Assembly (NCBI GenBank): GCA_028713975.1
Contig: JAQTNE010000010.1
Coordinates: 1-64,000, forward strand
Length of the DNA stretch: 64,000 bases
Direction of reading: 5' to 3'
Source: Sulfuricella sp.
Lineage (GTDB): Bacteria > Pseudomonadota > Gammaproteobacteria > Burkholderiales > Sulfuricellaceae
Shown here: piece by piece, positions 30,920 to 44,081 of the stretch
Position numbering within the stretch: position 1 is the first letter of the stretch
Layout: each line of letters begins with the position of its first letter
Translations under genes and position numbers: made by a program
The notes under the pieces: generated by a model
Database searches by the model: none
What the model saw: the letters and a program-made list of their open reading frames with translations, nothing else
Told to the model about the DNA's origin: nothing

Positions 30920-31906
30920 TTATACGCGCTCGCCAAGGCCGACAGGCGGCCAGTTTTCCAGTTTCATGCCTAACGTGAGGCCCTTGGATGCAAGTACGTC
31001 CTTGATTTCGTTGAGCGACTTGCGTCCCAGATTCGGGGTCTTCAGCAATTCGTTCTCGGTGCGCTGAATCAGGTCGCCGATATAGTAAATGTTTTCCGCC
31101 TTGAGGCAATTAGCGGAGCGCACTGTGAGTTCCAGATCGTCAACCGGACGCAGCAGGATCGGATCGACCTGGGGAGCGCGCGGCGCTTCGATCTCGGCCG
31201 GTGTGCCTTTCAGTTCAGCAAACACGGACAATTGGTCAACCAGAATGCGTGCAGCATAGCGAATCGCTTCTTCTGGATCGACCACGCCGTTGGTTTCGAT
31301 ATCGACAACCAGCTTGTCCAGGTCGGTGCGCTGTTCGACGCGGGCGCTTTCGACGGCATAGCTGACGCGATGCACGGGGCTGAAGGAGGCATCCAACATA
31401 ATGGCGCCGATGCTGCGCTCTTCTTCTGCGATGCGGCGCGCAGTGACCGGCTGATAGCCGCGTCCCTGCTCGATTTTGATTTCCATATCGAGCTTGCCGC
31501 CCTTGGTGATGTGAGCAATCACATGATCAGGGTTGACGATCTCGGCATCATGGCCAGTCTGGATGTCGGCTGCCGTTACCACGCCCTCGCCCTTTTTGGA
31601 GAGCATCAGGGTCGCTTCCGAACGGTTGTGCAGCTTCAGGGCAATGCCTTTGAGGTTGAGCAGGATGTCGACCACGTCCTCTTGGACGCCTTCGATGGTC
31701 GAATACTCATGCACTACGCCTTCGATCTTGACCTGGGTGATGGCATAGCCCGGCATCGAGGACAGCAGGATGCGGCGCAATGCATTGCCCAGCGTATGGC
31801 CATAGCCACGCTCGAACGGTTCCATCGAAACGCGGGCGCGCACGGCGGAGATCGCTTCAACGTCAACAACACGTGGTTTCAGAAGTTCGGTAGCACTGCT
31901 TTGCAT
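30920..31906 (-). CDS. rpoA: RNA polymerase subunit alpha
   Basis: [38 protein letters not shown]. Confidence 0.98.
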   Translation of the reverse strand: MQSSATELLKPRVVDVEAISAVRARVSMEPFERGYGHTLGNALRRILLSSMPGYAITQVKIEGVVHEYSTIEGVQEDVVDILLNLKGIALKLHNRSEATLMLSKKGEGVVTAADIQTGHDAEIVNPDHVIAHITKGGKLDMEIKIEQGRGYQPVTARRIAEEERSIGAIMLDASFSPVHRVSYAVESARVEQRTDLDKLVVDIETNGVVDPEEAIRYAARILVDQLSVFAELKGTPAEIEAPRAPQVDPILLRPVDDLELTVRSANCLKAENIYYIGDLIQRTENELLKTPNLGRKSLNEIKDVLASKGLTLGMKLENWPPVGLGERV

Positions 31907-31953
31907 GCTGGATCCTCTATTTAAATACGGTTCAGTTAAATGCGTGTCAGCGA

Positions 31954-32580
31954 TTATTTCGAGTACAGTTCAACCACGAGATGCTCGTTGATGGTTGAAG
32001 GTAACTCGGTGCGCTGCGGCTTGGCCTTGTACACGCCTTTAAGCGCTTTCACGTCCACTTCGATCCATTCCGGGAAGCCGCGCTGCTCGGCAGCGGCAAC
32101 CGCAGCCTTGATGCGCAACTGGGCCTTGGATTTCTCGGCAACTTCGACGACATCGCCAGGTTTGACCTGGTATGACGGAATGTTGACGCGACGGCCATTG
32201 ACCAGTATGCCGTTGTGGCGAACGACCTGGCGCGATTCACGGCGGGACACGCCGAAGCCCATGCGGTGGACGACATTGTCGAGACGGCACTCAAGCAGTT
32301 GCAGCAGGCTCTCGCCGGTCACGCCCTTGGTGCGGTCGGCAATGGCGTAGTAGCCGCGGAACTGCTTTTCGAGTACGCCGTAAATACGACGCACTTTTTG
32401 CTTCTCGCGCAACTGCACGCCGTAGTCGGACAGGCGTACCTGCTTCTGGCCGTGCTGGCCTGGCGCATAAGAACGGCGTTCGATGCCGCACTTGTCGGTA
32501 AAGCACTTCTCGCCTTTCAGAAACAGCTTTTCACCTTCACGGCGGCACTGGCGGCATTTGGGATCAAGATTGACAGCCAA
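31954..32580 (-). CDS. rpsD: 30S ribosomal protein S4
   Basis: [47 protein letters not shown]. Confidence 0.98.
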   Translation of the reverse strand: MAVNLDPKCRQCRREGEKLFLKGEKCFTDKCGIERRSYAPGQHGQKQVRLSDYGVQLREKQKVRRIYGVLEKQFRGYYAIADRTKGVTGESLLQLLECRLDNVVHRMGFGVSRRESRQVVRHNGILVNGRRVNIPSYQVKPGDVVEVAEKSKAQLRIKAAVAAAEQRGFPEWIEVDVKALKGVYKAKPQRTELPSTINEHLVVELYSK

Positions 32581-32616
32581 AATTTCTCTCCTGCTAAATA
32601 ATAACGGCGCGGCGGT

Positions 32617-33006
32617 TTAAATACGGCGCTTTTTGGACGGGCGGCAACCGTTATGTGGAACCGGCGTCACGTCAGCGATGGATGTGATCTTGAAACCGAC
32701 CGCATTCAATGCCCGCACGGCGGACTCACGGCCTGGGCCAGGACCTTTGATCCTGACTTCAAGATTCTTTACACCACATTCCTGAGCCGCTTTGCCTGCG
32801 GCCTCTGCCGCAACCTGCGCGGCAAACGGCGTGCTCTTACGCGAACCGCGGAAGCCGGCGCCGCCCGATGTTGCCCAGCTCAAGGCATTGCCCTGGCGAT
32901 CGGTAATGGTGATGATGGTGTTATTGAATGACGCATGAACGTGTGCAATGCCTTCTGCCACATTCTTTTTTACCTTCTTGCGTACCCGAACGTTTGTCTT
33001 AGCCAT
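32617..33006 (-). CDS. rpsK: 30S ribosomal protein S11
   Basis: [46 protein letters not shown]. Confidence 0.98.
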   Translation of the reverse strand: MAKTNVRVRKKVKKNVAEGIAHVHASFNNTIITITDRQGNALSWATSGGAGFRGSRKSTPFAAQVAAEAAGKAAQECGVKNLEVRIKGPGPGRESAVRALNAVGFKITSIADVTPVPHNGCRPSKKRRI

Positions 33007-33032
33007 GATTTATTCCTCTTGTGGCAGCCAGA

Positions 33033-33395
33033 TTATTTGGTTGCACGAATAGCTTTGCGTGGACCTTTGCGGGTGCGTGCATTGGTTTTGGTGCGCTGAC
33101 CACGAACCGGCAAACCACGACGATGGCGTACACCGCGGTAGCAGCCAAGATCCATCAATCGCTTGATGTTCATGGAGACCTCACGGCGCAAATCGCCCTC
33201 AACCGTAACCTTGCCGACCTCATCGCGCAGCTTTTCCATCTCGCTGTCGCTGAGGTCCTTGATTTTGGTCGAGGTGTTGATGCCTGCCGATACGCAGATT
33301 TTCTGCGCACGGGTACGGCCAATGCCGTAAATCGCGGTTAGTGCGATTACAGTGTGCTGATGGTTAGGGATATTTACCCCAGCTATCCGGGCCAT
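33033..33395 (-). CDS. rpsM: 30S ribosomal protein S13
   Basis: [34 protein letters not shown]. Confidence 0.98.
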   Translation of the reverse strand: MARIAGVNIPNHQHTVIALTAIYGIGRTRAQKICVSAGINTSTKIKDLSDSEMEKLRDEVGKVTVEGDLRREVSMNIKRLMDLGCYRGVRHRRGLPVRGQRTKTNARTRKGPRKAIRATK

Positions 33396-33461
33396 GCTTT
33401 ACTCCCAGCTAATGACTGATTTAGAAAAAGTCGAAGATTTTAACAGTTCCACGAGGGACAA

Positions 33462-33575
33462 TCAACCTTGACGTTGTTTGTGACGCGGATCTGCACAAAT
33501 GACGCGCAACACGCCATGGCGTTTGACCATTTTGCAGTGGCGGCACAGCCGTTTAATTGAGGCTCTGACTCTCAT
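33462..33575 (-). CDS. rpmJ: 50S ribosomal protein L36
   Basis: Hand-translated, absent from the ORF track: [37 protein letters not shown]. Confidence 0.95.
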   Translation of the reverse strand: MRVRASIKRLCRHCKMVKRHGVLRVICADPRHKQRQG

Positions 33576-33598
33576 TTTTTTCTCCTGATAAAACTTTA

Positions 33599-33817
33599 TT
33601 ACTTGGCGCGGAAAGTAATCCGCGCACGTGATAAATCATAAGGCGTCAATTCGACGGTCACCTTGTCTCCAGGCAGGATGCGAATATAGTGCATCCGCAT
33701 TTTTCCGGAGATGTGGCCAAGCACCACATGGCCATTTTCCAATTTTACTCGGAAGGTTGCATTGGGGAGGGTTTCCAGAATCTCCCCCTGCATTTCAATC
33801 GTTTCTTCCTTCGACAT
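33599..33817 (-). CDS. infA: Translation initiation factor IF-1
   Basis: [53 protein letters not shown]. Confidence 0.98.
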   Translation of the reverse strand: MSKEETIEMQGEILETLPNATFRVKLENGHVVLGHISGKMRMHYIRILPGDKVTVELTPYDLSRARITFRAK

Positions 33818-33848
33818 TTCTATCCTGATCTTCTTGTTAAGCTTCTTG

Positions 33849-35171
33849 CTAGCGGCCGATCATTCCGCCCTTGAAGCTTGCCTTTTTAAGCAAGCTCTCG
33901 TATTGATGCGACATCATGTAAGACTGTATCTGCGCCATAAAATCCATCGTCACCACCACGATAATCAACAGTGAGGTGCCGCCGAAGTAAAACGGCACGT
34001 TAAACTTCACGATCAAAAACTCGGGCAACAGGCACACCGCGGTAATGTACACCGCGCCGGACAGGGTCAGCCGCGACATGATCCTGTCGATATAACGAGC
34101 GGTCTGTTCGCCTGGGCGGATGCCCGGTACAAAGGCGCCACTCTTCTTCAAGTTGTCCGCCGTCTCTTTCGGGTTGAACACCAACGCCGTGTAGAAAAAA
34201 CAGAAAAATACAATCGCCAGTGCGTAAAACATGACATACAGCGGCTGACCGGGCGACAGTGTCGCGCCGATGTCCTTGAGCCAGGTCATGCCTTCGCTGG
34301 AACCGAACCAGCCCGCCAGCGTCGCTGGGAACAGGATGATGCTGGAAGCGAAGATCGGTGGGATCACGCCCGACATGTTCAGCTTGAGCGGCAAATGCGA
34401 GCTCTGACCACCGTACATCTTGTTGCCCACCTGACGTTTGGCATAGTTCACCAGTATCTTGCGCTGACCGCGTTCCACGAACACCACAAAAGCGGTTACC
34501 GCAAATGAGCCGACAAACAAGGCCAACACCAACGGTATTGAGAACGTGCCGGTTCTAGCCAACTCCAGCGTACCACCGATGGCATGGGGTAATCCTGCCG
34601 CAATACCGGCGAAGATGATCAGCGAAATACCATTGCCGATGCCGCGCTCGGTAATTTGCTCACCCAGCCACATCAAAAACATGGTGCCGGAAACCAGTGT
34701 TGCCACTGCCGTCACACGAAAAATCAAACCCGGCTCAATCACCAGACCCGCCTGGGATTCCAGCGCAATGGCGATGCCCAAGCCCTGGAACAATGCCAGG
34801 AACACCGTACCGTAGCGCGTGTACTGGGTAATCTTCTTGCGCCCGCTCTCGCCTTCTTTCTTCAACTGCTCCAGTTGCGGAGAGACTACCGTCATCAGTT
34901 GCATGATGATGGAGGAAGAAATGTACGGCATGATGCCCAGAGCAAACACGGTAAAGCGTGACAATGCGCCGCCCGAGAACATGTTGAACATGCCCAGGAT
35001 GCCGCCCTGCTGCGACTTGAACAGCGACTCCAGCGCAACCGGATCAATACCCGGCACCGGAATGTGCGCACCGATGCGGTACACAACCAAGGCTGCCAGC
35101 ACAAACAGTAGACGGTTTTTCAGGTCGCCGTACTTGGCTGTTGCTTTCTGAGTCGGATTACCAAGAGCCAA
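33849..35171 (-). CDS. secY: Preprotein translocase SecY
   Basis: SecY-like throughout; probable TTG start (TTGGCTCTTGGTAATCCG) just after the rplO stop. Confidence 0.95.
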   Translation of the reverse strand: MALGNPTQKATAKYGDLKNRLLFVLAALVVYRIGAHIPVPGIDPVALESLFKSQQGGILGMFNMFSGGALSRFTVFALGIMPYISSSIIMQLMTVVSPQLEQLKKEGESGRKKITQYTRYGTVFLALFQGLGIAIALESQAGLVIEPGLIFRVTAVATLVSGTMFLMWLGEQITERGIGNGISLIIFAGIAAGLPHAIGGTLELARTGTFSIPLVLALFVGSFAVTAFVVFVERGQRKILVNYAKRQVGNKMYGGQSSHLPLKLNMSGVIPPIFASSIILFPATLAGWFGSSEGMTWLKDIGATLSPGQPLYVMFYALAIVFFCFFYTALVFNPKETADNLKKSGAFVPGIRPGEQTARYIDRIMSRLTLSGAVYITAVCLLPEFLIVKFNVPFYFGGTSLLIIVVVTMDFMAQIQSYMMSHQYESLLKKASFKGGMIGR

Positions 35172-35181
35172 AATCGTATCC

Positions 35182-35622
35182 CTATTCCGCGATCTTGCCG
35201 CCGGCAGCTTCGATTGCAGCACGAGCGCCTTTGGTTGCAATCAATCCCTGCAAGGTGACTGCACGGGTGATTTCGCCCGACATAAAAACCTTTACGCTAA
35301 GCGCGTTGGCGGAAATAACGCCGGCTTGCTTCAATGCCAGCAGGTCGATGGTATCAATCGGCAGCTTGTCGATTTCAGACAACCTGACTTCAGCAGTTTC
35401 GCCCCTGACCTTGGCCATGGATTTGAAGCCGCGCTTGGGCAGACGACGTTGAAGGGGCATTTGACCACCTTCGAAACCAACCTTGTGAAAACCGCCGGAA
35501 CGTGACGATTGACCCTTGTGACCACGACCGCAAGTTTTGCCATTGCCGCAACCGATGCCACGACCGACGCGTTTGCCGGCTTTTTTGCTGCCAGCGGCAG
35601 GCTTGATAGTATTAAGTTGCAT
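35182..35622 (-). CDS. rplO: 50S ribosomal protein L15
   Basis: [38 protein letters not shown]. Confidence 0.98.
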   Translation of the reverse strand: MQLNTIKPAAGSKKAGKRVGRGIGCGNGKTCGRGHKGQSSRSGGFHKVGFEGGQMPLQRRLPKRGFKSMAKVRGETAEVRLSEIDKLPIDTIDLLALKQAGVISANALSVKVFMSGEITRAVTLQGLIATKGARAAIEAAGGKIAE

Positions 35623-35817
35623 TTAGCCCTCGCACTTAACCAGATAGTTAACGGTGTTAATCATGCCGCGAACTGATGGCGTATCTTCAACTTCAACCGT
35701 GTGGCCGATTCGTTTCAAACCCAATCCGCGCACGCAAGCACGGTGAGCCTCAATGGTGCCGATCAGGCTTTTGACCTGAGTGACCTTTACTTTGGTGGTT
35801 TTATTTGCCTTAGCCAT
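35623..35817 (-). CDS. rpmD: 50S ribosomal protein L30
   Basis: [44 protein letters not shown]. Confidence 0.98.
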   Translation of the reverse strand: MAKANKTTKVKVTQVKSLIGTIEAHRACVRGLGLKRIGHTVEVEDTPSVRGMINTVNYLVKCEG

Positions 35818-35820
35818 CGC

Positions 35821-36342
35821 TTACCCCAGGATTTCTTCAACAGTTTTGCCGCGCTTGGCTGCGATCTCGGACGGCGTGTTCATTTGCTCCAGGCCGTTGA
35901 GGGTAGCGCGCACAATATTGTATGGATTAGTCGAGCCGATGCACTTGGCGAGAACGTTATGCACGCCCATCACCTCGAAAATTGCACGCATCGGGCCGCC
36001 GGCGATGATACCGGTACCTTCCGATGCGGGCTGCATGTAAACCTTGGCAGCGCCGTGGCGTCCGATTACAGCGTGGTGCAGAGTACCCTTTTTCAGGTTG
36101 ACTTTGACCATGTTGCGGCGGGCGGATTCCATCGCCTTGGTAACGGCAACTGGAACTTCACGGGATTTTCCCTTGCCCATGCCGACGCTACCATTACCGT
36201 CGCCAACCACGGTCAGCGCTGCAAAGGACATGATCCGACCACCCTTGACCACTTTGGTCACACGGTTTACGCCGATCATTTTTTCCTGCATGCCGTCGCC
36301 GCGGTCTTCCTGCTGGTTCTTTTCAAATTTAGCCATCATCAA
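35821..36342 (-). CDS. rpsE: 30S ribosomal protein S5
   Basis: [42 protein letters not shown]. Confidence 0.98.
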   Translation of the reverse strand: MMMAKFEKNQQEDRGDGMQEKMIGVNRVTKVVKGGRIMSFAALTVVGDGNGSVGMGKGKSREVPVAVTKAMESARRNMVKVNLKKGTLHHAVIGRHGAAKVYMQPASEGTGIIAGGPMRAIFEVMGVHNVLAKCIGSTNPYNIVRATLNGLEQMNTPSEIAAKRGKTVEEILG

Positions 36343-36348
36343 CCCCGC

Positions 36349-36702
36349 TTAGAATTTCAGACCGTTTTCACGCGCGGCATCAGCCAGCGCCTTGATACGG
36401 CCATGATAGTGGAAGCCAGAACGGTCAAAGGCCACGGTTTCAACGCCGGCGACTTTTGCCTTTTCGGCAATTCGCTTGCCAACGAGGGCGGCCGCATCCT
36501 TGTTACCGCCTTTCGGCAGATCCTTGCGCACCTCGGCTTCGAGCGTGGATGCGCTGGCTAGAACCTTGCTGCCGCTGGCATCGATAATCTGCGCATAGAT
36601 ATGGCAATTGGTGCGATGAACCGACAAACGCGCAACCTTCATTTCTGCAATTTTGGCACGGGTTTTACGTGACCGGCGCAGACGCGACTCTTTCTTATCC
36701 AT
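36349..36702 (-). CDS. rplR: 50S ribosomal protein L18
   Basis: [29 protein letters not shown]. Confidence 0.98.
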   Translation of the reverse strand: MDKKESRLRRSRKTRAKIAEMKVARLSVHRTNCHIYAQIIDASGSKVLASASTLEAEVRKDLPKGGNKDAAALVGKRIAEKAKVAGVETVAFDRSGFHYHGRIKALADAARENGLKF

Positions 36703-36716
36703 AATGACTATTGCCC

Positions 36717-37250
36717 CTATTTCTTCTTGGTCTCTTTCAGGTTAACCACTTCATTGGCATAGCGCACGCCCTTGCCCTTGTAGGGCTCCGGACTGCGGTA
36801 TGCGCGAATTTCAGCGGCAACCTGACCGACGCGCTGCTTGTCAGCGCCCTTCAAAACGATTTCAGTCTGGGTCGGCGTCTCAACTTTGACGCCTTCAGGC
36901 ATTTTGTGCTCGACCGGGTGAGAAAAGCCCAACGCCAGTCCCAACACGTCGCCCTTGGCAGTTGCACGGTAACCCACGCCAACCAGGGTCAGCTTGCGCT
37001 CAAAACCCTTGGATACACCCAACACCATATTGGCAAGCAAGGCGCGCATGGTTCCGGACATCGCGTTCGACTGCATCGAATCGCTGGCCGCCTTGCACTG
37101 CAACAGGCTACCATCCTTAACCACTGTAACATCGCTGCTCTGACGTTGCTTCAGGGTACCCAAAGGGCCCTTGACTGTAATTTCATCGGCACTGAGCGTT
37201 ACCTCGACACCGGCCGGCACTTCTACCGGGTTTTTAGCTATTCTGGACAT
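36717..37250 (-). CDS. rplF: 50S ribosomal protein L6
   Basis: [33 protein letters not shown]. Confidence 0.98.
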   Translation of the reverse strand: MSRIAKNPVEVPAGVEVTLSADEITVKGPLGTLKQRQSSDVTVVKDGSLLQCKAASDSMQSNAMSGTMRALLANMVLGVSKGFERKLTLVGVGYRATAKGDVLGLALGFSHPVEHKMPEGVKVETPTQTEIVLKGADKQRVGQVAAEIRAYRSPEPYKGKGVRYANEVVNLKETKKK

Positions 37251-37261
37251 CGCTTACCTCA

Positions 37262-37657
37262 CTATGCCACGACGCAAAGCACTTCGCCGCCGATACCGGC
37301 TGCGCGCGCACTGCGATCGGTCATAACGCCCCTGGAGGTGGAAACTATCGCCACACCCAGACCGTTCATGACTTTAGGAATTTCGCCGTTGCCCTTGTAA
37401 ATACGCAACCCAGGACGACTAACCCGGTCGATCTTCTCGATCACGGGACGGCCCGCGTAATATTTCAGGCGGACATCCAGCGAAGGCTTGCCAGCTTCAT
37501 CGCGAACCGCGAAATCATCAATGTATCCCTCTTCCTTAAGCACTTTGGCAATTGCCAGCTTAAGCTTGGAGGAAGGCATACTGACGCTCACTTTTTCAGC
37601 ACTTTGACCATTGCGAATACGCGTCAGCATATCGGCGATCGGATCACTCATACTCAT
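37262..37657 (-). CDS. rpsH: 30S ribosomal protein S8
   Basis: [40 protein letters not shown]. Confidence 0.98.
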   Translation of the reverse strand: MSMSDPIADMLTRIRNGQSAEKVSVSMPSSKLKLAIAKVLKEEGYIDDFAVRDEAGKPSLDVRLKYYAGRPVIEKIDRVSRPGLRIYKGNGEIPKVMNGLGVAIVSTSRGVMTDRSARAAGIGGEVLCVVA

Positions 37658-37672
37658 AACACTATTCTCCCG

Positions 37673-37978
37673 CTACCAACTGGCTTTAATTACGCCGGGA
37701 ATTTCACCGCGCATTGCATATTCGCGCACTTTGGTACGCGCCATGCCGAATTTGCTGAATACGCCACGCGGACGCCCGGTCAGCGCACAACGATTGCGCA
37801 GGCGAACCGGACTGGAATCGCGCGGCAACTGCTGCAGCTTGAGGCGAGCCGCATAGCGATCTTCATCGCCAAGCGCCGAATTATTGATTACCGCCACCAG
37901 CTCCGCACGCTTCGCAGCGTACTTCTTCACCGTTTCGCGGCGCTTTTTATCTCGATTAATCACAGATAGCTTAGCCAT
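37673..37978 (-). CDS. rpsN: 30S ribosomal protein S14
   Basis: [42 protein letters not shown]. Confidence 0.98.
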   Translation of the reverse strand: MAKLSVINRDKKRRETVKKYAAKRAELVAVINNSALGDEDRYAARLKLQQLPRDSSPVRLRNRCALTGRPRGVFSKFGMARTKVREYAMRGEIPGVIKASW

Positions 37979-37985
37979 GGCAACC

Positions 37986-38525
37986 TCAGTTCTTGAACGG
38001 GAATTTAAACGCGGCGAGGAGCGCGCGCGCTTCTTCGTCGGTCTTGGCGGTTGTCGTGATCGAGATGTTCATGCCACGCAACGCGTCAATCTTGTCATAA
38101 TCAATTTCTGGAAAAATGATCTGTTCCTTGACACCCATGTTGTAGTTCCCGCGGCCATCGAAGGCTTTGCCGGAAATACCCCGGAAGTCGCGAATCCGGG
38201 GAATCGCCACCGAAACCAGACGATCCAGAAACTCGTACATAAACGAGCGGCGCAGAGTCACCATGCAGCCAACCGGATAGTTGTCGCGAATCTTGAAGCC
38301 CGCAATCGATTTACGCGACATGGTAACCACCGGCTTCTGGCCAGAGAGTTTCTTCATATCACCCACGGCGTGCTCCATCACCTTCTTGTCCGCAACCGCT
38401 TCGCCCACACCCATATTGAGCGTGATCTTTTCGATGCGAGGCACTTCCATCACGGATTTATAGCCAAACTGTTCCATCATCTGTTTGACCACGGTATCTT
38501 TGTAATATTGCTGTAAACGAGCCAT
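37986..38525 (-). CDS. rplE: 50S ribosomal protein L5
   Basis: [40 protein letters not shown]. Confidence 0.98.
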   Translation of the reverse strand: MARLQQYYKDTVVKQMMEQFGYKSVMEVPRIEKITLNMGVGEAVADKKVMEHAVGDMKKLSGQKPVVTMSRKSIAGFKIRDNYPVGCMVTLRRSFMYEFLDRLVSVAIPRIRDFRGISGKAFDGRGNYNMGVKEQIIFPEIDYDKIDALRGMNISITTTAKTDEEARALLAAFKFPFKN

Positions 38526-38534
38526 GTCTATTCC

Positions 38535-38852
38535 TTACGCGTCCAGCGCTTCGCCGTTGGATTTGAAAATGCGGACTTTGCGCCCATCCTCCAGCACCTT
38601 GATGCCCACCTTGTCCGCCTTTTGCGTGGCGGGGTTGAACAGCGCAATATTGGAAGCATCAAGCGGCATTTCTTTTTCGACGATACCGCCAGCTACGCCC
38701 TTGGCAGGGTTAGGCTTCATGTGTTTCTTGACCTTGTTGACCCCTTCGACGAGCACGTGGCCGTCATCCAGCACTCGCAAGACCAGGCCGCGCCTGCCCT
38801 TGTCCTTGCCGGTGGTCACAACAACATCGTCACCTTTGCGAATTTTACGCAT
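38535..38852 (-). CDS. rplX: 50S ribosomal protein L24
   Basis: [27 protein letters not shown]. Confidence 0.98.
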   Translation of the reverse strand: MRKIRKGDDVVVTTGKDKGRRGLVLRVLDDGHVLVEGVNKVKKHMKPNPAKGVAGGIVEKEMPLDASNIALFNPATQKADKVGIKVLEDGRKVRIFKSNGEALDA

Positions 38853-38863
38853 CTCGATTCTCC

Positions 38864-39232
38864 TTAAAGGACTTCAGGAGCCAGCGACACGATCTTCATG
38901 AAGCGCTCGGTGCGAAGCTCGCGAGTCACCGGCCCGAAGATACGGGTGCCGATGGGTTCCAGTTTATTGTTGAGCAGGACGGCAGCATTGCCGTCGAATT
39001 TGATGAGGGAGCCGTCGGGACGGCGTACACCCTTGGCAGTGCGCACCACAACGGCGGTGTAGACATCACCCTTCTTGACGCGGCCACGCGGGGCTGCATC
39101 CTTGATGGTTACCTTGATGATGTCGCCGATGGCGGCATAACGACGCTTGGAGCCGCCCAACACCTTGATGCACATTACGGAACGTGCACCGGTGTTATCT
39201 GCGACATCCAGCACAGATTGCATTTGTATCAT
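38864..39232 (-). CDS. rplN: 50S ribosomal protein L14
   Basis: [37 protein letters not shown]. Confidence 0.98.
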   Translation of the reverse strand: MIQMQSVLDVADNTGARSVMCIKVLGGSKRRYAAIGDIIKVTIKDAAPRGRVKKGDVYTAVVVRTAKGVRRPDGSLIKFDGNAAVLLNNKLEPIGTRIFGPVTRELRTERFMKIVSLAPEVL

Positions 39233-39340
39233 TTAGTTCTCCAACTTAATCCGTCGATTGCCACCTTGCGGCAGCGCCCTGCTTACGGTCAGTTTTGGCA
39301 TCGCCCCGATTCACCGAGACGTCACGCCCAAAAAGGCGAG

Positions 39341-39369
39341 ATATTAGCGCGTCCCAACGGGATACGCAA
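39341..39369 (-). promoter_or_regulatory. Candidate spc-operon promoter between rpsQ and rplN
   Basis: Minus strand TTGCGT-17 bp-TAATAT in the unusually long 145-bp gap. Confidence 0.55.
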
Positions 39370-39377
39370 GCTTTTTA

Positions 39378-39641
39378 TTACACCAGGCGGCTCTTCTCGA
39401 CCAGCGTGGTTACACGCCAGGTCTTGGTTTTGGCAAGCGGACGACATTCTTCAATGATTACAAGGTCGCCCTCATGGTATTCATTGCTCTCATCGTGAGC
39501 ATGGTATTTCTTGGAACGGCTGATCACCTTACCATACAGCGGGTGTTTGACCTTGCGCTCGACCTTGACAGTCACAGTCTTGTCCATCTTGTCGCTGACC
39601 ACACGACCGGTCAGCGTACGGGTAACTTTTTCTTCGCTCAT
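39378..39641 (-). CDS. rpsQ: 30S ribosomal protein S17
   Basis: [33 protein letters not shown]. Confidence 0.98.
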   Translation of the reverse strand: MSEEKVTRTLTGRVVSDKMDKTVTVKVERKVKHPLYGKVISRSKKYHAHDESNEYHEGDLVIIEECRPLAKTKTWRVTTLVEKSRLV

Positions 39642-39835
39642 GCCTGCCTCGCCTTTTCACTGATCAACGTGCGCACGCGTGCGATATCCTTGCGTACCTT
39701 GCCCATCTGATCCACCTTGGTGCTCTGCTGCGTGGAAATCTGCATGCGCAGGCCAAACTGGGCGCGCAACAACTCCACCAACTCCTTGTTCAACTCTTCC
39801 GTTGACTTGGTTCTTAATTCGCTGGCTTTCATCAT
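39638..39835 (-). CDS. rpmC: 50S ribosomal protein L29
   Basis: [32 protein letters not shown]. Confidence 0.98.
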   Translation of the reverse strand: MMKASELRTKSTEELNKELVELLRAQFGLRMQISTQQSTKVDQMGKVRKDIARVRTLISEKARQA

Positions 39836-40251
39836 TAGCCACCTAACTGTCTGGTTACAAAAGTAGTCTGGATCGGCAGCTTGGCAGCAGCCAGACGAAA
39901 CGCTTCGCGCGCCAGCGTCTCTTCCACACCGTCCATTTCATAAAGCACTTTGCCCGGCTGAATCTCGGCCACATAGTACTCCGGATTACCCTTACCATTA
40001 CCCATCCGGACTTCGGCAGGTTTCTGGGAGATTGGCTTGTCCGGGAAAATACGAATCCAGATACGGCCACCGCGCTTGATATGGCGAGTCATGGCACGAC
40101 GGGCTGCCTCGATCTGGCGTGCCGTCAAACGGCCACGGCCAATCGCCTTCAAACCGAACTCACCGAAACTGACTTTGTTGCCGCGAGTCGCTATGCCGGT
40201 ATTGCGGCCTTTCTGCTCCTTGCGGTATTTTCTTCTAGCTGGCTGTAGCAT
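39835..40251 (-). CDS. rplP: 50S ribosomal protein L16
   Basis: [36 protein letters not shown]. Confidence 0.98.
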   Translation of the reverse strand: MLQPARRKYRKEQKGRNTGIATRGNKVSFGEFGLKAIGRGRLTARQIEAARRAMTRHIKRGGRIWIRIFPDKPISQKPAEVRMGNGKGNPEYYVAEIQPGKVLYEMDGVEETLAREAFRLAAAKLPIQTTFVTRQLGG

Positions 40252-40945
40252 GTTTTGCTCCCGACTTTCTTGGTTTGCGTTCCGGCTCAACAGCCGCGAC
40301 TACCGGCGTTTCACCCTTGGCAGGCGTCTCGCCTTTATAGACCCAGACCTTGATCCCGATAATGCCATAAGTAGTGTTCGCTTCAGCAGTGCCATAATCA
40401 ATATCGGCACGCAGAGTATGCAGCGGCACACGGCCTTCACGATACCATTCGGTACGGGCAATCTCGGCACCATTGAGGCGGCCGGCACTCATGATCTTAA
40501 TGCCCTGGGCACCAAGACGCATGGCATTTTGCATCGAGCGTTTCATCGCACGACGGAACATGATGCGCTTCTCAAGCTGCTGGGCAATATTCTCGGCGAT
40601 CAACTGAGCGTCGATCTCCGGCTTACGGATTTCCTCGATATTCAGATGAACCGGCACGCCCATCAACTTTTGCAGTTGCGATTTCAGTGCTTCGATATCC
40701 TCACCTTTTTTTCCGATTACCACGCCTGGACGGGCGCTAAAAATCGAAATGCGGGCATTACGGGCCGGGCGTTCGATAGTGATGCGACCTACCGAAGCGT
40801 GTGCCAGCTTTTTCTTCAGGAAATCGCGCACCTTGATGTCATCTGCCAGCATACCGGCAAAGTTTTTGCTATTGGCATACCATTTGGACGTCCAGTTCTT
40901 CAGAACGCCAAGTCGAAAACCAATTGGATTAATCTTCTGTCCCAT
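40235..40945 (-). CDS. rpsC: 30S ribosomal protein S3
   Basis: [33 protein letters not shown]. Confidence 0.98.
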   Translation of the reverse strand: MGQKINPIGFRLGVLKNWTSKWYANSKNFAGMLADDIKVRDFLKKKLAHASVGRITIERPARNARISIFSARPGVVIGKKGEDIEALKSQLQKLMGVPVHLNIEEIRKPEIDAQLIAENIAQQLEKRIMFRRAMKRSMQNAMRLGAQGIKIMSAGRLNGAEIARTEWYREGRVPLHTLRADIDYGTAEANTTYGIIGIKVWVYKGETPAKGETPVVAAVEPERKPRKSGAKHATAS

Positions 40946-40956
40946 GTTATTTCCTC

Positions 40957-41289
40957 TTAGTCTTCGACGGTAACCGTGATATGGCAGGTAGGCTTGAGAA
41001 TTCTCGCACCACGTCCCTTTGCACGGGCACGGAAGCGTTTCATCGTCGAGCCTTCATCAACGCAAATGGTCGCGACCTTGAGCTCGTCAATGTCAGCACC
41101 TTCGTTATGCTCTGCGTTGGCAATTGCCGACTCCAGCACCTTCTTGATCAACACGGCGCCCTTCTTCGGGCTGAAGGTCAGGATGTTCAGCGCACGGTCA
41201 ACCGGCAATCCGCGAATCTGATCGGCTACCAGTCGGCCTTTTTGCGCCGACAGTCTGGTACCGCGTAATACAGCACTAACTCTCATCAT
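40957..41289 (-). CDS. rplV: 50S ribosomal protein L22
   Basis: [38 protein letters not shown]. Confidence 0.98.
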   Translation of the reverse strand: MMRVSAVLRGTRLSAQKGRLVADQIRGLPVDRALNILTFSPKKGAVLIKKVLESAIANAEHNEGADIDELKVATICVDEGSTMKRFRARAKGRGARILKPTCHITVTVED

Positions 41290-41294
41290 CGCTC

Positions 41295-41570
41295 CTATCT
41301 CTTGGCCTTCTTGTCTGCCGCGTGACCCTTGAAGGTGCGCGTCAGTGAAAATTCACCCAGCTTGTGGCCGACCATATTCTCAGAAATATACACAGGCATA
41401 TGCTGCTTGCCGTTGTGCACCGCAATCGTCAAGCCGACGAAATCAGGCAGCACCGTAGAGCGGCGCGACCAGGTTTTGATCGGGCGCTTGTCGTGAGTTG
41501 CATGCGCCGCACTCACCTTGGCAAGCAAGTGTGCATCGACAAATGGGCCTTTTTTAATTGAACGTGCCAT
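41295..41570 (-). CDS. rpsS: 30S ribosomal protein S19
   Basis: [39 protein letters not shown]. Confidence 0.98.
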   Translation of the reverse strand: MARSIKKGPFVDAHLLAKVSAAHATHDKRPIKTWSRRSTVLPDFVGLTIAVHNGKQHMPVYISENMVGHKLGEFSLTRTFKGHAADKKAKR

Positions 41571-41575
41571 ATCTG

Positions 41576-42409
41576 TTACCTCTTATTCGCTGGACGGCGA
41601 TTCACAATCATGCCGGATGTACGCTTGTTGCTGCGCGTACGGTAGCCCTTGGTCGGCGTGCCCCATGGGCTGACCGGATGACGGCCAGCGGCAGTCTTGC
41701 CTTCGCCGCCACCGTGCGGGTGGTCTACCGGGTTCATAACCACGCCGCGAACCGTCGGGCGAACGCCGCGCCAGCGCATTGCACCGGCCTTGCCGATGGA
41801 ACGCAAATTGTGTTCGGCATTACCGACTTCGCCAATGGTCGCCCTGCAATCAACGTGCACCTTGCGGACTTCGCCTGAACGCAAACGCACCTGGGCGTAA
41901 GTACCTTCACGCGCCATCAACTGTACGGAAGCACCGGCGGAACGCGCCATCTGTGCGCCCTTGCCCGGCTGCATTTCGATGCAGTGAATGATGGTACCCA
42001 CTGGAATGTTGCGCAGTGGCAGGGTATTGCCCGGTTTGATCGGGGAATCCGAGCCGCTGACCACTTGCATGCCGACAGTCATGCCCTTGGCCGCGATGAC
42101 ATAACGGCGCTCGCCATCTGCATAGCACAGCAACGCCACATGCGCGGTGCGGTTCGGGTCGTATTCCAGGCGCTCGATTTTGGCCGGGATACCGTCCTTG
42201 TCACGCTTGAAATCGACCATGCGATAGTGCTGCTTGTGACCGCCACCCTGATGACGCACGGTGATGCGGCCATGATGGTTACGACCCGCATTGCGCGACT
42301 GGCTCTCCAGCAACGGGGCGTGAGGCTTGCCCTTGTGCAGTTCCGGCGTCACGATTTTGACTACAGCGCGCCGACCAGGTGATGTTGGTTTTACTTTTAT
42401 AATTGCCAT
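41576..42409 (-). CDS. rplB: 50S ribosomal protein L2
   Basis: [33 protein letters not shown]...[12 protein letters not shown]. Confidence 0.98.
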   Translation of the reverse strand: MAIIKVKPTSPGRRAVVKIVTPELHKGKPHAPLLESQSRNAGRNHHGRITVRHQGGGHKQHYRMVDFKRDKDGIPAKIERLEYDPNRTAHVALLCYADGERRYVIAAKGMTVGMQVVSGSDSPIKPGNTLPLRNIPVGTIIHCIEMQPGKGAQMARSAGASVQLMAREGTYAQVRLRSGEVRKVHVDCRATIGEVGNAEHNLRSIGKAGAMRWRGVRPTVRGVVMNPVDHPHGGGEGKTAAGRHPVSPWGTPTKGYRTRSNKRTSGMIVNRRPANKR

Positions 42410-42419
42410 GATTGATCTC

Positions 42420-42731
42420 CTACTCGCCCGCTGCGAAACTGATTTCTTGGCCAGGCTTCAGGGCGACGAACGCCTTTTTCCAGTCCTTGCGGCGGCCAGT
42501 CGTTTTGCCGAACCGCTTGACCTTGCCCTTGACGTTCACCACTTGCACGCTATCCACCTGAACCTTGAACAGCAACTCAACGGCAGCCTTGATTTCCGGC
42601 TTGGTGGCATCGGTGGCGACACGGAATGCGACCTGCTCGTGCTTGTCTGCAATCATGGTGCTCTTCTCGGAGACCTGAGGAGCCAGAATGACCTGCAACA
42701 GGCGTTCCTGATTAAATGTGGGCGCGTTCAT
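42420..42731 (-). CDS. rplW: 50S ribosomal protein L23
   Basis: [42 protein letters not shown]. Confidence 0.98.
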   Translation of the reverse strand: MNAPTFNQERLLQVILAPQVSEKSTMIADKHEQVAFRVATDATKPEIKAAVELLFKVQVDSVQVVNVKGKVKRFGKTTGRRKDWKKAFVALKPGQEISFAAGE

Positions 42732-43351
42732 GCGTACATCTCCTCAAATTTTTTCACCGCGCTGCGGGTCATCAGCACATTTGGAAAATGCACCATGCTG
42801 ACCGGGTCGGCGCGATGCGCTTCCAGCACCAGCACATGCGGCAGGTTGCGGGATGACAGGTACAGGTTCTCGTCCAGATCGTCGGTGATGATCAGCACAC
42901 TGTCCATCCCCATACTCTTGATCTTCTGTGCCAAGGCCTTGGTCTTCGGCGTATCGACAGAGAAACTCTCGACGACCGACAGACGACCCAAGCGAGCCAG
43001 CTCGGAAAGAATCGAACTGATACCAGCGCGGAACATCTTCTTATTGACCTTCTGGCTGAAATTCTCATCCGGGCGATTGGGAAAAGTTTTCCCGCCGCCA
43101 CGCCAGATCGGGCTGGAAGACATACCGGCACGCGCGCGGCCAGTGCCTTTTTGACGCCAAGGCTTCTTGGTGGTGTGAGCAACTTCGCTGCGATCCTTCT
43201 GGGCACGATTGCCGCTACGGGCGTTGGCCATATAAGCGGTCACCAACTGGTGAACCAGCGCCTCATTGAATTCGCGGCCAAACAATTCGTCCGACGCAGA
43301 CACGCTGGCGGTGGATTGTCCTTGATCATTGATCAGTTTAAGTTCCATCAT
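42728..43351 (-). CDS. rplD: 50S ribosomal protein L4
   Basis: [39 protein letters not shown]. Confidence 0.98.
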   Translation of the reverse strand: MMELKLINDQGQSTASVSASDELFGREFNEALVHQLVTAYMANARSGNRAQKDRSEVAHTTKKPWRQKGTGRARAGMSSSPIWRGGGKTFPNRPDENFSQKVNKKMFRAGISSILSELARLGRLSVVESFSVDTPKTKALAQKIKSMGMDSVLIITDDLDENLYLSSRNLPHVLVLEAHRADPVSMVHFPNVLMTRSAVKKFEEMYA

Positions 43352-43992
43352 GCACCTGCCTTTACGCTTGGGCGTACAACCAGATCGCCGCCCTTGGAGC
43401 CGGGAATCGCCCCTTTGATCAGGAGCAACTGACGTTCGGTATCGATGCGGACGATTTCAAGGTTTTGCGTGGTGCGCTTGACGGCGCCATAATGGCCCGC
43501 CATTTTCTTGCCCGGAAACACGCGACCCGGATCCTGGTTCTGACCGATCGAACCGGCGCTGTTATGAGACACCGAGTTACCGTGGCTGGCACGGTTGGAG
43601 CTGAAGTGGTGACGCTTGATCGCTCCGGTGAAACCTTTACCTTGAGTGGTGCCGGTCACATCGACCATTTGACCGACCTGAAACAGGTCAATACCCACAG
43701 TGCCGCCCAAAGTCACCTTGGCAACATCTTCGCCAGTAACCGTGAATTCCTTGAGAACGCGACCAGCCTCAACGCCTGCCTTGGCATAATGCCCGGCCAG
43801 AGGTTGGGTTACGCGGCTCTTGCGGCGCGTGCCGAAAGCAACCTGAACAGCGGTATAACCATCTGTCGCGGGAGTTTTAATCTGGGTCACGCGATTATTG
43901 GACACGTCCACAACGGTCACCGGCACGGAAGTTCCGTCTTCGGTAAACACGCGGGTCATGCCAATCTTGCGACCGACAAGTCCTAAGCTCAT
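43348..43992 (-). CDS. rplC: 50S ribosomal protein L3
   Basis: [30 protein letters not shown]. Confidence 0.98.
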   Translation of the reverse strand: MSLGLVGRKIGMTRVFTEDGTSVPVTVVDVSNNRVTQIKTPATDGYTAVQVAFGTRRKSRVTQPLAGHYAKAGVEAGRVLKEFTVTGEDVAKVTLGGTVGIDLFQVGQMVDVTGTTQGKGFTGAIKRHHFSSNRASHGNSVSHNSAGSIGQNQDPGRVFPGKKMAGHYGAVKRTTQNLEIVRIDTERQLLLIKGAIPGSKGGDLVVRPSVKAGA

Positions 43993-44081
43993 CACAATTA
44001 TCCTTCTCAACAAGGCCGGTTACGATTGACCGGCGGTTTTACATGCCGACGGGCAAATTCCCGTCCTGCACCACTTACTCT

